A DNA stretch of 64,000 bases from assembly GCF_035582795.1 (NCBI RefSeq), contig NC_134368.1, positions 15,668,001 to 15,732,000 of the forward strand, written 5' to 3'. Of the stretch, positions 36,545 through 50,092 are shown one piece after another (within the stretch, counting starts at the first letter, position 1; each line of letters starts with the position of its first letter). Source of the stretch: Mycteria americana (Eukaryota > Chordata > Aves > Ciconiiformes > Ciconiidae). A program made the translations under genes and the position numbers. The notes under the pieces were generated by a model, which saw only the letters and a list, made by a program, of their open reading frames with translations, made no database searches and was not told where the DNA came from.

Positions 36545-37490
36545 TAGAATCATAGAATCATAGAAAGGTTTGGGTTGGAAAGGACCTTAAAGATCATCTA
36601 TTTCCAACCGCCCTGCCATGGGCAGGGACACCTTCCACTAGACCAGGTTGCTCAGAGCCCCATCCAACCTGGCCTTGAACACTTCCAGGGATGGGGCATC
36701 CACAGCTTCTCTGGGCAACCTGTTCCAGTGCCTCACCACCTTCATAGTGAAGAATTTCTTCCTTATAGCTAATCTAAATCTACCCTCTCTCAGTTTAAAG
36801 CCATTAACCCTTGTCCTATCACTACATGCCCTTGTAAAAAGTCCCTCTCCAGCTTTCTTGTAGGCCCCCTTCAGGTACTGGAAGGCTGCTAGAAGGTCTC
36901 CCCGGAGCCTTCTCTGCTCCAGGCTGAACAACCCCAACTCTCTCAGCCTGTCTTCATAGGAGAGGTGCTCCAGCCCTCTGATCATCTTTGTGGCCTCCTC
37001 TGGACTCGCTCCAACAGGTCCATGTCCTTCTGATGTTGGGGGCCCCAGAGCTGAAGGCAGTACTCCAGGTGGAGGCTCACGAGAGCGGAGTAGAGAGGGA
37101 GAATCACCTCCCTCGACCTGCTGGCCATGCTTCTTTTGATACAGCCCAGGATACAGTTGGCTTTCTGGGCTGCAACCGCACGTTGCTGGGTCACGTTGAG
37201 CTTCTCTTCAATCAACACCCCCAAGCCCTTCTCCTCAGGGCTGCTCTCAATCCATTCTCAACCCAGCCTGTATTTGTGCTTGGGATTGCCCCAACCCATG
37301 TGCAGGACCTTGCACTTGGCCTTGTTGAACTTCATGAGGTTCGCATGGGCCCACCTCTCAAGCCTGTTAAGGTCCCTCTGGATGGCATCCCTTCCCTCCA
37401 GCATGTTGGCCGCACCACACAGCTTGGTGTCGTCAGCAAAGTTGCTGAGGGTGCACTCGATCCCAGTGTAGTTATACCAGTCCTACACTG
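36545..37490 (-). mobile_element. CR1 LINE, 5'-truncated, 3' end of the reverse-transcriptase ORF
   Basis: This is a non-LTR retrotransposon fragment inserted antisense to the window, on the same strand as SLC2A9 and inside its last intron. The 3' terminus is the CR1 octamer-like repeat (plus strand agaatcatagaatcatag at 36547-36564), with no poly-A tail, as is typical for CR1. On the minus strand, 36982-37224 encodes CR1 polymerase C-terminal sequence ([19 protein letters not shown] and [20 protein letters not shown]), and 36638-36985 continues [20 protein letters not shown] to the end at LDGALSNLV. The two parts lie in different frames because one base of a run is missing near 36993, so the copy is dead. 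Homology is lost near 37490, which gives 5' truncation as usual for LINE insertion. The good protein match implies a moderately young copy. Confidence 0.95.
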
Positions 37491-40400
37491 CAGGCTGGTT
37501 AAGCTCCCTGCTTTGGGGGCTTCAGGGTATACACAATTCCTAGGATTATTTTTAGGTTTCTCTTGCTCCGTATACATCATGTATGGAATGGAAGAAGAAC
37601 ATGAATTTGCGTGTGGAACAAGAAAGAAAAAAAGAAAAAACCCTTTTCTGCAGCTGCTTTTTAATACCATGGCTAATTGCCAGCCTGCCTAGTCACAATG
37701 TTTTCTGTGGATAATTCATGACCTAGTTCAGCCCTTCAACTCTTGTCTGTAATAGGGAAAGCTGGAAAGTGCATCCTCTGATATTGACTATGGACTCTTG
37801 AGATCATCAATGCTTTTTTTGTTAAATCCTAGAAGCACGAACTCCTGAGCAACCTGACAATCACAAGCCAAAGAGCACGGATGATGAAGGGGGAAAATAT
37901 TCTGGCATGGGAACAGATATGACTTTCAAGCTTATACAGAGGCAGAAGCCAATGCATTTAGTAGACAGGAAAAAATAACTTCACAGTGCCTCATAAATCA
38001 TCCTGTCATGTTAAGAATTCAAATTTTCCATCTGGATCTTCTGCATTTGAAATTGTTGTTCAGCCGAATGGTAGAGCTCCAAACTGGGATCATGTTTTTC
38101 CCTTTTTAAAATCTTCATTAAACTAAATCTTCTCCATGATGAAAATGAACCAGTAATGCCTAGTATGAATAAGCCTGGCAATCAGATGCCACAAGTTACC
38201 TGCATCTCTTGGTGGTGCAGCCACAACTTTGTCCCACCTTTCTTATTCCTGTTTATTTCTTTGCTGTCCATGATCTAAATTAACGTTATCTTCTTTGATT
38301 CATGTCTCCTTAAACCTTTTCTAATTGAACTGAACACTCTCATGAGTGCATATTTTATTTGCAATTACTTTACATAATGTATTTACATTTATTGGTAATA
38401 AACTTGCTCTCCTTAATTTCTGCAGATCCCTTTAGAAGTAGCCCCCAAGGACCTCCAACTGAAGTTCCACAGAGAATAAGCTAAAAATTAAATTTCATTA
38501 TAAATCCTACAAATGAGATTGTGGGAAGACACCAAGATTTTGCACTCCTTGTGTTCAGCAGGATTAGCACAACAGAGCCCTGATTCCTGGACAGGAACAC
38601 TGCAGGGCAATCACAAAATGCCCTTTTCTCACCAGCTAGTCTTCAGTCATAGTATTTCCTTAAAGCTGGTTATTATTTTACATACAGAGGAAAGACAAAC
38701 ACACATATTCATAAACCTTTCGTAACTCATTCAGAGTTCAACTCATCTCACCCAAACCTGCCTTTGGCAGAGAAGAATGTCACGTGTGAATTAAATTACT
38801 CGTTATAAGCATGAAACCTTCTACCTGCTCCGCACACTGATAAAGGATGTAGGACAGACATACAGGATAAAGCGGAAGGAAAATGTTAAATCCTGAATCC
38901 TAACTCAATAGAAACCCTTGGTGGGACATTGGTGGGATACAGCTCAGCCTAGATGTTTAATTCATTTTTATCCATTTCTGATGTATTCTGAATTGCCTGG
39001 TGCTGGAGGAAAGATCTGAGCGGTGGAAGAATTAATAGATTGGCCACAACATATCTGATGTGCCCATCAAGGGATCCAGAAGCTAGGATAATGTGCTGGG
39101 AAAAGGGTAAATGCTGAGTTATTGAATGATGGCTACTACAGAAAAGGTACTGATAGACAGATCTGACAGGAAAATGGATCTGTGTCTTTGTTCCATGAAA
39201 TTAGTACAGTTTCTCTTATTTATATTACATTATATTATATATTATATTATGCCCATGAAGCCTGTATCTCTCATTTACTCTTTGACATCTGTAATCTCCA
39301 AATCCATAGTCTCTCTTTGTTGTTTTACTCCTTCCAACTTGCTAGAGACAAGACATCTCTAGAGACTGTGCAGCTGCCACTCTAGAACTAAAACCCCAGA
39401 GTTTTGCTTATCTTGGTCTGGGGTGGGAGTAAAACACTGAGGAAGAACTTCAGTTAAAGTCTTCGGTGGCAAAGCACAGATACTCTGCAACTCTGTGTAT
39501 TTGGCCCAGTGGACATGGTCTCAAGGTCCTTTACTGACATGTGCATTCTCAATGATATGAGAATAATGACAACATATATGATGAAATTTGAAAAGGTAAA
39601 TGTTTTTCTATACTTTGTAACATTATTTCACTAACTGCATGGGATAGAAGCCTCGGTGTTCAAAAACTGAATACTTTTATCCACCTGAAGAGTAGGTTGA
39701 CTCTTAATAAAAAATACCATATCCAAACAGCTGGAGAGGAGGGTTAAAAGAGGAAGAGAAGGGCGGGGGAAGAAGCAAAAGCAAGCCAATTCTGAATGGA
39801 AATTCTAACTAAATACAGAATAAATTCAAGGAAAGTATGCGGTTTCTGTTACTTCTCAGGTATCCCACATAAGGACGGGTTACTCCCTTACACTCAGCTC
39901 CTAGAAGCAGCAGCATCAACGCTGGCCAGGCAGGAGGCACTGAGCCAGCCCCATCCATGCCCCCCGCCACATCCACTCAATTCTCTTCAGACTGCCTGCA
40001 CGTACTGCTCAGGTTCAGAACAAGCTGCCACCTTCACCAAGGTGTTTCTCCTCCTCCAACACCAGATAGGCTTGCCAGAGCTAGGAACACAGTTCTTTAG
40101 CAATACTTGAAGCCAGGCTTTTACGTACAAGGTCAGAAACCAAAAGGAAGACAGAACAAAGCACTACAATAGTCCGTGCTTTGTAGCTGTTTTCCCCTCA
40201 CACTTCTTCAGTATGCCCTCCTGCATGAACATCCAAGGTTCAAAGCTGCCCAAAGTTTCAGGTGGTTTCCTAAATAACAACGGCTCTGTCTCTTGATAGG
40301 CTCATAGATATTCGTTCAGAGGCAAGGTCAGATACACAGGCGAAGGTCCTTGCAAGCCCAGGCTTTCTGTGGGTTACTGAAGGTCACCTGCCCTCCCAGG

Positions 40401-41029
40401 TGCACAGGGAGGGCAAGAGAACAGCAGGCACACACTGATGCAATCTCCCGAGGAAAGCACCTTGGATACCTACAGCCTGTTCCTAGTTATTCAGCAGGCT
40501 AATAAAACCTCTCCAAAGCAGGATTTACATTAGATTTTTCAAGACTAGTGAGGGCTATTTCTATATGGGATATTTAAAAGTTAAGCATAAACTTTTAAAC
40601 TCATCACCTTCTATTTTCACACCAGCTTTCTAAGGAGGCTATTTAAAACACTGCATTTCTGAAAATGTCCTGCCAGCTGAGTCTTGAATTACTCATTTTT
40701 CTTTTCTCTTTTCTGCAGCTGATCAAGGCTCAGTATTTGTCAAAAAAAGGAAAACCAGGAAACAATTCACCTAAGACATGCATGAAATTACCACAAAAAA
40801 GAATCAAAGTCGAAGGACTCAGGCAATTCCCCCAAATCAGATCCCAGGCGTGGCAAGCAATCAAACCTGACTTTGAGGATGAGATGTAGCTGCATAAGCG
40901 AGGTGTATGAATAAGTAGGTGCAGCCCAGCCACATTTTCTTAAGCAAAGAGGTTAACAAACATATTCCCAGCTTGTGTAGGGCTGCTATACACATTAGAC
41001 AGAATGTACAGGCATTTCCTCCACATCCC

Positions 41030-41057
41030 TTTAAATAAATAAATTTATTTATTTAAA
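41030..41057. repeat. 28-bp perfect AT palindrome
   Basis: The sequence tttaaataaataaa followed by its exact reverse complement forms a spacerless palindrome inside the SLC2A9 intron. It is built from TAAA/TTTA units and probably arose as a microsatellite. Confidence 0.85.
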
Positions 41058-44000
41058 TGGTAAAGAATACTTAATTTTTACCACTATGAACAGACTTAAA
41101 GTGCCCCGAATGAATGAGCAAGAGCTCATTTTTTCAAGGTAAAAAGGAAAATGAAACAAATAAAAAACCTGGCATTGCAATGGCGAGATTTCTGGTTTTG
41201 ATTAAAAAAAAAAATTTAACAATTTGCCACTTCTAAAGACTGCTAGCTGAGAACAGTCTTCCTGCTAATAGCTTACATGCTGTGAACATTGTAGTCCGGA
41301 AAAATATAGAAGTAGTTCAGTAGAACATCATCACGTGCTATTTAATGATGGCTGCTTACTGACTTAACTCATTCAGTACCAAAGGTTAAATTCTAAGCAG
41401 GACTGTGACACTGAAAACAGGAAAACAGATATTCTAGGGAAGATACAGCAAAACAAATGAGCAAATGAACAAATTCTGAATCAGATTTAGCAAGCTTAAG
41501 AAATTAATATTTTTAAAACAGAACTTTTGGCTCTTCCCAGCAAATGCCAAAATGTGATTCTAAACTCTCAACTTGCAATGTCACAGCCGCTTGGCACTGG
41601 CAACGGGTGCTTGCATTTGGAAGTTGCCATGAAGATTAGAGTCATGAGATGAGGGTCAAACTGGATTTTGAAGTGATGAAGTCAAATGATAATGGTTAGA
41701 TGTCTTACTAAAATGATCAGCAGCAAAACAGTTATTCATGTAAACATTTCACTTTACTTTGCTTCAAATTACTATAACCCACTGAAACAAATGGATGAGA
41801 GAATTTGTCTCCTCTACCTCTTGTCCTTCTTCAGTTTCAGACATAATTTAAGCTTCTGCTGAAGGTGCAAGACAAAGAAGAACAGAGCACTAAAATACAA
41901 TGTATGAAACATATTCCCTAAGTAAAAAATAGAGACATTTTCAGACATGAACTGCAATTTCAACCCCAACCCTCACACATTCACTACCTCCTCATAAAAA
42001 AGTTAACAGATCCTTGTATTTTATACTTGAAGTGCGTTGTGTCTAATTAAGAACATTTTTTCTCATATCTAACCTTCTGATAGCCTACATTTCATTTTTT
42101 CACCTTTGAGGGGAACTTTAGCCATTTCCCTTAATACAGGTGCACTGTAGTTAAACATCAGATGTATTTGCAAAAGCTTAAAATAGCTTGGCTGAGGGAA
42201 TCTATGTATAGGCTTCTGTGCACACCTTTGTTACTGAAATTCTTGTGCTGCATAATAGAAAAACTCAAGTGGTATTATTACACAGTAAGGAAATAATAAG
42301 GAACCCAAAAGATAATCTTCCTGGATAAATGGATCTTGATGCATGAGAAGGAAAATCTCAAGTGTAAAAATAAGGAAGAAGCAGAACAGAAGTGCAGGAG
42401 AGCCTCCCATAACAAGTATAATGACTCAGAAGTATTACTTCACAGGCAGAAATAAATTAGTTTCTGAAAGAGGGAAAATAAACACACATATAGGTCTTTG
42501 CATCGTACTAGTAAGCAATCTGAACTAAGGCTACAAGCCTTGTAGCACCTGTATCCCACGTGATACTGAGCTCCATCTGGATCACAGATCCAAGCAGGTT
42601 ATTTTTCAAGCCACTTTAGTCTAAAAAGAAAAGAAAATCAAAGTTTACCCAATTTCTAGCTAGTGACAATTTGTACTTTACTTCTTTCAGATGCCTTCTA
42701 CCCTAATGTAAGTAAAAAGCTTATATCAAGACACATGAAATTCAAAGAGTACCGTCTCTGAGTTCCTCACTTAAAAACCCAGCTAGGAAAAGCACTTGCT
42801 ACTTGGCGGACATGATGTCTACCCAGCTATTTATTGTCTCCTTTCCTGTCATCTCAGCACCTGCCTCTGCCTCTCAGCATCAGCATCTGCCAACCAAAGC
42901 GCCAACCCTGGCCTCCTGCGCCAGGGCGCAAGAATTACACCTCCACCCACCAGCTCAGAAACTGCGCACAACCTGACTACGACGGGCTGCAATGAGCTGC
43001 ACATCTGCAGCTATGTCCTCATTTTATTGCCCTTATGCAGAAAGGTTAGGCAAACATCAGCGCCAACGCCAAGCACTTCTTCATTGAAAAGGTCTTTCCC
43101 AGCCACAACTACAGAGGATATAGGCAGCTCTTCATAATAAAAATTTTAAATTGATTTTTTTGTCACACACTATTTACTATATAATCTCTTTCATATCCTT
43201 CTCTGCTCATGCTCTTACACTGTTCATTGTTTTAATTTTCTGAGAACAAAGATATTAATAGGATTTTTTAGTTATTTTAAAGGTGTTCCTAATGTTTGCT
43301 GTGGCTCAGAATAGGCTATCACCTTGTTGGCTGAACCCTCCTGTGAAGACACACACCGTTATGGGAGGGACATTGATGGGGTGTGACAGGACAGCCCCAA
43401 AACTTTCCATCAATTTCTCAGATATTATTGAAGCCTGCCCCAAATCTAGTGACTTGTTCATCCATCATAAAAAGCACGTAATTTTCCATTGCCAGTGACA
43501 CTGACAGGAATTACAGAAGTCATTTCTGTCAGTCACTTGGTTCCCCAGCCTGAAGAGCCAGGCACCTATCTATAACTTAAGCTTTTTACGCAAGTCTTCA
43601 CTAAGGTCTGAGTGTTCATCTCTGGAACCTATAGCACAAAATGTATCTGCTTTATCAACATGCCCCAATTTCCAATTACAGGGAAACAATGCAAAAAAAT
43701 AGATGATGGAGGATAGATACAACTATTATGACTTTGTAAAATCAAGCTGTTTTTTTATAAGTGGACAAAACATTCAAACTGCACAGTGACATTTATTAGT
43801 CCCTGCAAAAATGAGATATTCTACGCTATTGCTCTGCCAGAGAGCTGCAAAACATCTTGGCAGTTTATTACTATTATTGCCTCAGTCTTGCTGCAAAAAT
43901 GCTGCAAGAGAATGATGCCTTTGTATCCCATTTTGGGATAACACAAGCTTCTCCCGTGGCAGAAGTAAAAGAAGGGAAAAATCCCTGCAGTCCTCAGGGA

Positions 44001-46866
44001 CTGTGTGTAGGCCTGGCAAGATGAAAAAGAGGTTCCTCCCATTTCTAAATGAGCCTCATTTAAGTCCTTTCTTTTTCCTAGGAAACTATAGCAGCAATTC
44101 AGTTCTTTGTCATTTTGATAGGGAGCTACATCATTTTCTAGTACAACCATGTAGAGAGATTTGAAGACCTCCATCGATCACTTCCCCAGCACTTCTGAGG
44201 ATTTCAAAACTCTCTCTTTCCTTGCTGTAGATGTGTAGTCCCACAGTGCCAAAGGTAAAAGTCAAACCCCAGCCAGGACTAAAATCAGCTTTCCACTTAG
44301 TTGTCCTGTAATCATAACGAGGTATTCCTCTGCGATCCCTGGTTATTGGAAACATTTGTATTAGGAGGAAAGCCCAAAGATGAGTTGTTCTGGAAAATTC
44401 CTGAGGGGATAGAGAGGGAACCAGAGGAGCAGTAAAGATGCAGCTGGTCTCTGCAGGGCAGAAAGGTGGAAAAGGAGGGCTCTGGGCAGCCAGTTGTGGT
44501 TGCTGAGATGGAGCAGCCAGGCAGAGGTACCCCCTGCTAAAGCACACTCATCAGACTGAAGGTCAGTTGAATAAGGATTGCACAGGGGCTAGCAAAGAAG
44601 GGTACAAAACAGAGGCAAACATAAGCTCAACCAGCTGCCATCACCATAATCCAGGGAGAGGGGGGATGTGTGTGCAGCAATGGGGCGAGCAGCAGGCAAA
44701 GGTAACACAAGAGATGTTACAGAAGCAAGTATGAAACCCCAAGAATATTCATGGTGGATAAAAATGACTAATTTCCTGATTTCCTCTCTGGCTTACATCT
44801 GCTTCCAGTGCGTTACTGGGAAAGGAAAGTGCATTATTCTACAATGTAGTTGAGTATATCCATGCTAAGATTCCAATTTCAATAAAATACATAGCAATTT
44901 AAGTATTTCTTGAATATGCACTGAATATACACCGTGACTTCGACACCAAAAAAGAACTCTGCACAGTCTTCTAGAAAGAGAAACTGTTATAACAGAAAAC
45001 TTCTGGAGAAATCTGCTATGTTGTCCTGCAGTATAATACTAATTTACCATGTGGTCATTAAGTGCCTCATAACAATCTAATGGAACAAACTGAAATATGA
45101 AATAAGAATGCATCAGCACGTAATGAAAATAACATGTTATGAAATTAATTGCTAATTATTAATGCTTAGTAATTCTTTGTATTTACACAATGCATTACAA
45201 AAAATAAACAGCACCTTTTTCTAGGTAACACGTAATTTAAGGTCCTACTACACCATCGGATTACAGAAGTCTGTCCCTGCAAACTTACTGTTACTGAAGA
45301 GTAACAGCTTAACGCACGCCTATTCTATTGCACCAGAGGTTTTCAAGCCTTTTAGATTGTGCTCTTCTGCTGCTGTAAGTTTGTCGTCCCCTCTGCCTGC
45401 TTCAGCTCATTGCACCTATTTCCACATACACATACACTCTAATTTCTGACCAACTGTCCCTGTTCTCCACGTTCCAGCACCTCCTCAGCATACCAATTTC
45501 TACCAGCTGCCACTCGCTCTTTAAAATAGATTTTTGAACTGCAAGCTCCAGCAAAGTCAGGCAAGGCCTCAGATTTTCTTTCCAGCAACATGAAATAAAA
45601 CAGAAAATCTAGGGAGATGATGCCAAACAATAGCCACAAGTCATGATTTTGAGTCTGGCGAACTTAATAAGGGTGTGTCTGTATCCATTTGTGCATGTAC
45701 ACTTTTACAAGAATTGGGGTTTGTTCATCTGAGTGCTTTGGAAAGAGTTTCTGTTTATACATGTGCCTGTGAGAAAGAGAAAGCAGGAGGCTTATGGACA
45801 AGCAATCATATTTGTTTTATATGTTATTTAGCCGTTCATTATTCTGTTTAAAAAGTTCTTCATTAAATCAAGGACTGGAATAAATATCCTGTGGGATGAT
45901 GAACTCCTTATGGTTTGCGAGTGACTTACAGAAACTCCACTGTTTGAAATGCATTCACATGAACTCTTCAGCCAACAGTTAAAAATACATCAAAACCCCC
46001 AGTCTGTTTTGTTCAACAGAGGATTAAATAAACAAAAAATTGCAAGAAATAAAGTATCTGATGGCTGAATGGTAAAGTCAGTTAAATTTAAAACAGAAAT
46101 AGATGAGATTCAGAATTCATCACTGAATACCCTATTGAGAAGTATGAAATCCACTGGAAACCTTCAGTGGTAACGGAGTACTGTACATGTGAGATACACG
46201 TACAATTAGAAAATACTAATGCAAGTAAGTAAGTGATATTTGATGGCTTGTACCTTAAACCAGACAAGAATATATAAGTTCCTCTGGTCATACTTGTGGT
46301 TTGTTGTTTTTTTTTAATGAGTCACTACTGCCAAAGGGAAAATGATCTGTTTCCTCTCACTACCCATAAAAGAAGGAATATATGAAATAGTAATAAGCTT
46401 ACAGGAGGATGACTAATATAACCTTGAAGGCTTTCAGGTCAGAGATTCCTCAGATTTCCATGGATGCTTGATCCTTGCCCACGTTGTTCTGAAATTCACA
46501 AGCTTTTCTCTTATGGGTCAGTTTCTGATCCTTTTGAACTGAAGAAAATAAGTGACCTTTTCTCCCTCCTCAGTTGTTCACCATTAGCGTTTCCTTTCTC
46601 AAATCTTTTCTCCAAATGGAATATTCTTAGATTTGCTTTCTCATACTCCAAGTTCATTGCAATTTTTGCTGTTTCTTCCTCTTGATTTTTCTGCAGTTTT
46701 CAAGATTATTTAGCCCAAAGCATCATTACAGTATTCCTACTATGCCGTCACCATTTCCAAGGAGAGGAGTAATTGCAGCTGTCTTCTACTTTTTTTTGGA
46801 GTTTGAATTCTCCTGCCACCACAACCTGCAGCAGCCCCTCTTGCAGTGACACTGATGTATCACAGT

Positions 46867-46887
46867 AACAAACAAACAAACAAACAA
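46867..46887. repeat. (AAAC)n microsatellite
   Basis: Five successive AAAC units within the SLC2A9 intron. Confidence 0.9.
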
Positions 46888-49800
46888 GCTTAAAGGAGCC
46901 TTAAAGGAGCCACATGCTGTGTGTACACTTAATGAGAGACACTTCCTGCTCTGAAGGCTTAAAAATGTCAATAAACTCATAGAAAACCAGCAACACAGAT
47001 GCCAGCCAGCCCGTTCCCATTGCTAAGGCAGCCTCAGTTCTTGACAAACATCTGTCTGCCTGTCTTTTATAGATCTCCAGTAATGGACAAGCTACAGTTT
47101 CTCCACACATCATTAAACAGTTCCACTATTGTCATGATTAAAAGGTTTCCTAATATCTTTCTTGATGCAGTTATCTGAAAATATAACATGCATTCTCTCT
47201 GCTTCATCACCCTTCTTGCTGGTGAAATCACTGAACAGAACAGGTCTGGACCCAAGACAAATAGAGAATGGGGAAGCAACTGCAAGTGGGTCTGGCATGC
47301 CTGGAAACTTTCTAAACGGAGTTGGGTATCAAAGCACCTCCCTGCTAGAGCTGTTAGCTGAACTAACTCCTTTGCGATGCTCACTTACTGCAGAGGACCT
47401 TGTGCTGGATCTCATTAAATGTGAACTTCACATTCACTGTAGCAATCAATAAAAGAATCAATTCATTCCAATGAAATTTGATAAAAAACTTTTATTATTC
47501 TTCATAAGGGTTGCAGAAGCCTGAAAAGCAAGGCTCTGCTCATATCTGACAGGCAGCAAAAGCCACCTGGGATGGGGACACATGCAGCTGAGGAGCTAGA
47601 GCCTCTGATTGCTATCACTATTCAGCCCTGACCAAATGGGCAGGCTGCTGGACATGGTGCAGAGAGCAATAAAATAGCATCCCCTTTTTAAAAATACATA
47701 CTATAGTCTCTTAAGTGCTTTATTCCTTCTGTATAACTACAACTAAAAGGAGAATCCCACCACCACTGCCATCACCGGACTTTTTGGACGTGTGGTCTCA
47801 TCTACAATTGAGTACTTTGTGCTCAGTCTTGCAGATGCATGGTATCAGCATCAGGTAGCTCTGCCCTTGATTACATTAATAAGATTCCTAAGGACATACT
47901 ACTGGACCAGTAAACACTACTACCTGTGAAGCTGGGGCCAAGTGCCGTGTTGAAAGTGAAGCTCGCTGTTTCCAGATGAGCAGGGATGCAAATCTAAGTT
48001 TCTCACACTTCAAGACCCTCTTCTGACAAGAGGTTTAGCTGCAAATGCAACCCCAGTCTGGTTTGCGGTGTGGGTAAGTAGGGAGAGATAAAGCATTGTT
48101 GCTGGAGATTGTACAGTGCTAATGTAAAAAGGGAACTACAGGCACTAATATTGTTCCTAATGTATCCATATTTAGTAATCAAGCAGCTCTGTGCAGGAAA
48201 ATAGCTTTGCATATTTTCCAGGCTAACACCCTTCCCACTGACAGTGATGAAGATGCTCTTAACTGACTTTGACCTTAAAGAATACTTATTCTCATGTCTA
48301 CTATACCAACATTCACACTTTTGTAGTGTGGATTCACTTTCCAGGAAAGAAAGTTAAGATTTGGTATCTGACAGGCTCTACATGTTGGAACAACAGTCAG
48401 CAAACTTAAACCACATAATTTATTATCTTGGGAAAAACAGAAGCCACGTAACCACTGCTGTAATTAGTCTAATTTTAAAAGGTCTGCAAGTGCAAGTCTA
48501 GATTAAAAACACACATTGCTAGGAAGAAAGCACACAGAACACAAAGAAGAGACCTTCAAAATTCTCCTTTATGCTGCCTACAAACAGGTACGCTTCTGCT
48601 TCCCGCGTAAAAAGCTCGCTTCTTTTTTAAAACTCTTTGTGAATTCTAGTCAAAGACTAATTGATGTCGTGTATTAAGCTTCTTAGCAACCTGGAGGGTT
48701 TATAAAATACCTACAATGTAATTATTAAAAAGAATGCTTCAGTCTAACCACGCAGTTGAACATGTTACACATATTAAAATAGCTGGAATTACTCAGTAAA
48801 ACTTACACTTTTACCAAAACAACAACAAAATTTTAAAAATATGTATGTTATTCTTCCCCCTAGAAGTTCCATTGGCTAAAATAAATTATGGAACTAAGTA
48901 CTAATTATTCTGCCGGTGCTATCCATTCTAGTCAGTGGATTTAACCTGAAAATCTGACATATTCAGGTTTGTTATCCTGAGCTGTGATTTAGTAATATAG
49001 TAATATATCACCGCTAATGAGATTAGAACAGGGACAGAACAGAGGCATTTAAGGAGAAACCCCCCCGTGACACGGAAGATCTCCACGTAAAGTACGTCTT
49101 GGTGAAGGTGGGCTTCCTGCTCCCCTAGTTGGGGACAGTGCTGGTTTTACCCCGAGCATGAAAAGATCTTCACAATGGCTTACTCCTATAGGAAATAACA
49201 GTAGCATCATCGACACTTGTGTTCTCATCAAAACAGCATTAGTATTTTTCTCAAGAAGAAACTAAAGAAACTGGTTGCCTCACATTGATTTCTGCAGACC
49301 AATAATATCACTGATCCGTAAAGTGTAAAGTGAGAAACATCCCACATACACCTGCAGATCTGTGTATCAGGAAGAACCATTTGGCTGCTGCTTGGTTATA
49401 CTGAAACATGGGAGAGCTTGAAGGCAAACTTCTCTACTTCACTGTTACAAATGTTTTGCACTCTATCTCACATGTGCATGAAGTTCACAAAATTCACATG
49501 ATACAGGAACTTAAAATGGTCCTATTTTGATTTTGTCTTTCTTCTAAAGATGATACCTATATCCAACTGGACAATCTCCCTTTTCTCTCAAGATGAACAG
49601 ATACCCTCTGTCCCATAGACTCTTCCTGATTTTCTAAATATAGTTTCATAGAGGGAGAGTAGAGCAGATGCACCTGTTAACATCCAGAAAGCATCCATTC
49701 ATTAAGACAGGCTGAAACATTTGTCATAATTTACCCTATAAAATACATTGATGAGCAGCAGGAAGTCTCATGGTCTTTTCCAGAATTTTTAGTGAGTTTT

Positions 49801-49954
49801 ATTTCAACTCAGGATTGATAGTGAATAATATTCAATTTTTAAAACTGAGATTAAAACTATTCTCAGAAATGGCCAAACTCTGGCTGCATATTAGCTACCA
49901 TCAGTTTTGATTCCTGAGTCCTCTGAATTTAAAAGCTAACACAGAAGTACCAAA

Positions 49955-50092
49955 TCTTGGTGGTTTTTAAGACACAACTGGACCAGGTCCTAAGAAACTT
50001 GGCCTGATCTCACAGCTGACCCTCTCTGAGGAAGAGGCTGGACCAGAGACCCCCTGGAGCCCCTTCCAGCTGGAATGATTCTATAATTACAT
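49955..50092 (+). mobile_element. Short CR1 LINE 3' tail
   Basis: The stretch from tggtttttaagacacaactg through gaccagagaccccctggagc, then ccttccagctggaatgattc, matches the last 140 bases of avian CR1: the end of the ORF, the 3' UTR and the terminal gattct repeat. It is on the plus strand, 5'-truncated, and more diverged than the copy at 36.5-37.5 kb, so it is probably older. It lies in the SLC2A9 last intron, antisense to the gene. Confidence 0.88.

Noticed and set aside
36988..37692. 234-codon plus-strand open frame, the longest in the window
   Set aside because: It is the antisense shadow of the CR1 polymerase ORF, which reads convincingly on the minus strand.
41030..41057. Palindrome as a replication origin or terminator
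   Set aside because: It is a simple TAAA/TTTA low-complexity palindrome in an intron of a vertebrate gene, with nothing else to support a functional role.
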